From Polaribacter glomeratus (lineage in GTDB: Bacteria; Bacteroidota; Bacteroidia; Flavobacteriales; Flavobacteriaceae): a stretch of DNA of 64,000 nucleotides. The notes beneath the pieces are model-generated. The model was given only the letters and a program-made list of their open reading frames with translations. It was not told the DNA's origin and made no database searches. Shown one piece after another: positions 62,099 to 64,000 of the stretch (the stretch's first letter is position 1; each line of letters begins with the position of its first letter). Position numbers and translations under genes: made by a program. The stretch covers positions 654,767 through 718,766 of the forward strand of contig NZ_MSCM01000002.1 of the NCBI RefSeq assembly GCF_002954665.1, written 5' to 3'.

Positions 62099-62860
62099 TT
62101 ATTCTGGTATTGTTCTAAAATTTCCTAATAAAATAGTCCAATCGTAGGTGTTAAAATCTAGTTTTTTAGTTTTTTCTGATGTAATCTTGTACTTTTTTAG
62201 AATTTTCTTTGCGCCACAAATTCCTCCAAAGTCGCCTCTAAACCAAGAAAATAGAGCAACAGAATTTGCTATTTTAGTTTCAGAATTATAAGAAGTCTGC
62301 TCTTTTAAGTAAGCCGTTGTCATAAAATTAAATTCTTTGTCTAAGTTTTCGGGAGTATAAATTGCAACTGGCGGGCAGCTTTTTGCGCCACAATTTAACG
62401 CAAAATGAATGCGCCAATCTATTTTTTTAACGCGTAGTTTACGTTCCCATTTTGGTACAAACCATTTTCGTAAATAACCTAAGCTAATTTTAATTCTAGA
62501 TTTTCTAATAATTCCATGTTCTATATCGTCAAAAGATAAGGTTTCACCTGCAATTTTAATTCTTTCTTCGCCAAAGAATTTTCCTTTATCTTTATAAAGT
62601 TCGGGGTTTTCTGATAATGAAATTTGAATAAAAGCATTGTATACATTTACCCAAAAAGCAATTTTTTGCGAATCGGTTTTTAGCTGATTCTCTAAATCTG
62701 ATAAGGAACTTTTAGCTAAAATATCAATTTGGTTTTCAACCGATTTTCCATCAATAATGCTTTGTAGCAAATTTTGAGAAACTTGGTTATAATCAACTTT
62801 ATTTTGAGAACTAACCGCAAATATTGATAAAAAAAAGAAAGAAAATAAAAGCTGTTTCAT
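62099..62860 (-). CDS. DUF547 protein (exported)
   Basis: 253 residues with a signal peptide (ending AVSSQ) and the DUF547 core: KIAFWVNVYNAFIQISL and the cysteine-containing LNCGAKSCPPVAIYTPENLD. The family may be cysteine-peptidase-like or redox-active, but no activity has been shown. Convergent with the kelch gene and divergent from the glycosyltransferase gene. Confidence 0.85.
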   Translation of the reverse strand: MKQLLFSFFFLSIFAVSSQNKVDYNQVSQNLLQSIIDGKSVENQIDILAKSSLSDLENQLKTDSQKIAFWVNVYNAFIQISLSENPELYKDKGKFFGEERIKIAGETLSFDDIEHGIIRKSRIKISLGYLRKWFVPKWERKLRVKKIDWRIHFALNCGAKSCPPVAIYTPENLDKEFNFMTTAYLKEQTSYNSETKIANSVALFSWFRGDFGGICGAKKILKKYKITSEKTKKLDFNTYDWTILLGNFRTIPE

Positions 62861-62882
62861 ATAAAAAATGTAATTTTAAAAA

Positions 62883-63587
62883 GTGAAAATATCTGTAATT
62901 ATTCCTGTTTACAACGAACAAGAAAACCTTTTAAAAAGGTTGTCGTTTTTAAGTGCACAAGCTAACAAATTTTTGTTAGAAATTATTGTTTCTAATTCTC
63001 CAGAAACCTTTGACGAAACACCATCTATTTGTAAACCACACACTAAAGTTTTATTTTTAAATAGTACTAAAAAAGGAAGAGCGGCACAAATGAATTTTGC
63101 TGCAAGTAAAGCAACTGGAGCTGTTTTATTGTTTTTACATGCAGATGTTCAATTGCCAGATGACTTTTACAATCAAATATTAAACACAATTAAAGCAGGG
63201 AATGAAGCAGGTTTTTTTGCGTATCAATTTGATAAAAACACACGTTTGTTAAATTTTAATAGCAAGTTTACAAAAACGGATGGCTTCTTTGCTGGTGGTG
63301 GAGATCAATGTCATTTTTTTACAAAAAAAGCTTTTGAAACCTTAAAAGGTTACAATGAAGAGTTTTGTATTATGGAAGATTTTGAAATGTTCGATAGAGT
63401 AAGAAAAGCTAAAATTCCGTTTGCTATTATACAATCTAAAGCTACTGTAAGTGCAAGAAAATACGAGAATAATTCCTGGTTAAAAGTAAACTTAATAAAT
63501 GGTTATATGTTTTTAAAGTACAGGTTGGGAGTTCATCCAACGAAGTTGAGGAAAACTTACAAAACCTTATTAAGAGAAGGAACTTAA
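62883..63587 (+). CDS. TIGR04283-family glycosyltransferase 2
   Basis: 234 residues starting at GTG 62883. The GT-A nucleotide-binding start KISVIIPVYNEQENL, the GRAAQMNFAASKATGAVLLFLHADVQLPDDF segment with its metal-binding HAD and the MEDFEMFDRVR acceptor region mark the TIGR04283 branch often linked to arsenosugar-like or hopanoid-related gene clusters. The sugar is unknown. Followed by a strong terminator. Confidence 0.88.
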   Translation: MKISVIIPVYNEQENLLKRLSFLSAQANKFLLEIIVSNSPETFDETPSICKPHTKVLFLNSTKKGRAAQMNFAASKATGAVLLFLHADVQLPDDFYNQILNTIKAGNEAGFFAYQFDKNTRLLNFNSKFTKTDGFFAGGGDQCHFFTKKAFETLKGYNEEFCIMEDFEMFDRVRKAKIPFAIIQSKATVSARKYENNSWLKVNLINGYMFLKYRLGVHPTKLRKTYKTLLREGT

Positions 63588-63590
63588 AAG

Positions 63591-63624
63591 AAAAACCGGT
63601 TGTTAAATTTAACAACCGGTTTTG
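63591..63624. terminator. Bidirectional terminator
   Basis: AAAAACCGGTTGTTAAA and TTTAACAACCGGTTTT form a near-perfect palindrome between convergent genes. Confidence 0.85.
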
Positions 63625-63629
63625 AGATA

Positions 63630-63962
63630 TTATTTTACTTTTACAATGGTTAAGATGGTCTTTACAGTCAACTTAACGCCTGTTTCATCACCGTCATTAT
63701 TTATTTCATCAATTTCTTTAGAACTCCAAGTAATTGAAAACTTTTTACCGATGTTTTCATCATCTTCTAAACCTAATTCTACGTTTTCGTCTAAATCGTA
63801 AAATAAATGTTCTACTTTTTGATCATCAATAAATTTGTAGTAATCATTTTCTGTAACACCTTTAAAAGTAGCAACTAATTTATTTTCTTGAATTGTAACT
63901 TTTTTAGCAGAAAAAGAAACTGCGATAAACAGCACTAAGGCTGCAGTAAATAATTTTTTCAT
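63630..63962 (-). CDS. Hypothetical exported protein, 110 aa
   Basis: A signal peptide (MKKLFTAALVLFIAVSFSA) is followed by a small, acidic beta-rich domain (VATFKGVTENDYYKFIDD, FYDLDENVELGLEDDENIGK, TVKTILTIVKVK). No cysteines and no catalytic motif are seen. The gene begins just inside the right edge of the window; its upstream promoter is outside. Function unknown. Confidence 0.6.
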   Translation of the reverse strand: MKKLFTAALVLFIAVSFSAKKVTIQENKLVATFKGVTENDYYKFIDDQKVEHLFYDLDENVELGLEDDENIGKKFSITWSSKEIDEINNDGDETGVKLTVKTILTIVKVK

Positions 63963-64000
63963 TTGTTTATGAATATTAAAATCGTGTCAAATGTAATAAT

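Noticed and set aside
1..64000. Search for tRNA, rRNA, CRISPR, transposases and integrases
   Set aside because: No cloverleaf-like GTTCGAA loops in context, no regular spacer arrays and no recombinase motifs were seen by eye.

Overview
The window is a 64 kb piece of an AT-rich chromosome from a Bacteroidota bacterium, most likely a marine member of the Flavobacteriaceae (Polaribacter/Tenacibaculum-like; this is inference). The support is: type IX secretion C-terminal sorting tails, a SusC/SusD pair, two ECF sigma/FecR/TonB-receptor units, DUF4175 and head-GIN (DUF2807) proteins, lipoproteins with short Bacteroidota signal peptides, TAnnTTTG-type -7 promoter boxes, and REP-like repeats. I see no rRNA, tRNA, CRISPR array, transposase or integrase.

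Layout. 1-6.2 kb: a truncated secreted hydrolase and its partner lipoprotein, a PBP4-type D,D-carboxypeptidase, a TatA-like protein, an O-methyltransferase, and an ECF sigma/zinc-binding anti-sigma pair, mostly on the minus strand. 6.3-9.8 kb (plus): panB, a VOC protein, a D-2-hydroxyacid dehydrogenase, then small housekeeping genes ending in a DoxX-like membrane protein. 9.8-11.66 kb: a 1.9 kb non-coding, decayed stretch that includes a degenerate second copy of the 3' end and terminator of the neighbouring methyltransferase gene. 11.7-18.3 kb (minus): methyltransferase, mnmG, ybeY and a large DUF4175 protein; two parS-like palindromes flank mnmG. 18.4-29.4 kb: a nonsense-interrupted outer-membrane protein gene, an SLC13 transporter, gltX, an SPFH protein, tatA, a head-GIN protein, a YbjQ protein, rnr and a lipid kinase.

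29.8-40.4 kb (plus): sigma, FecR, SusC, SusD, a lipoprotein, a di-heme cytochrome c peroxidase and a T9SS-exported ELWxxDGT protein, apparently one regulated uptake/redox locus. 40.5-42.7 kb: a small membrane protein, a T9SS leucine-rich-repeat protein, then a 750 bp AT-rich gap with seven exact TTATNAACA-type 9-mers, which is a candidate replication origin. 42.7-50.4 kb: rpiB, an ElaA-type acetyltransferase, then a second sigma/FecR/TonB-receptor unit. The latter is divergent from a lipoprotein/metalloprotease/outer-membrane-barrel operon. Three copies of one ~36 bp element (GTAGGGTAAA...AGTTGTT..AC) precede fecR and the divergent operon and link the two sets. 50.4-64 kb: pseudouridine synthase, aldose epimerase-like protein, a dinD-like locus split into two overlapping ORFs and carrying a nuclease-like domain, divergent from recA, then dut, a flippase, gpsA, an MFS exporter, a kelch protein, DUF547, a glycosyltransferase and other genes.

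The most unusual items are the split DinD/nuclease locus next to recA, the repeat-controlled sigma/FecR/receptor plus lipoprotein/metalloprotease module, the parS pair with the candidate origin, and several small or broken genes that automatic annotation would probably miss.
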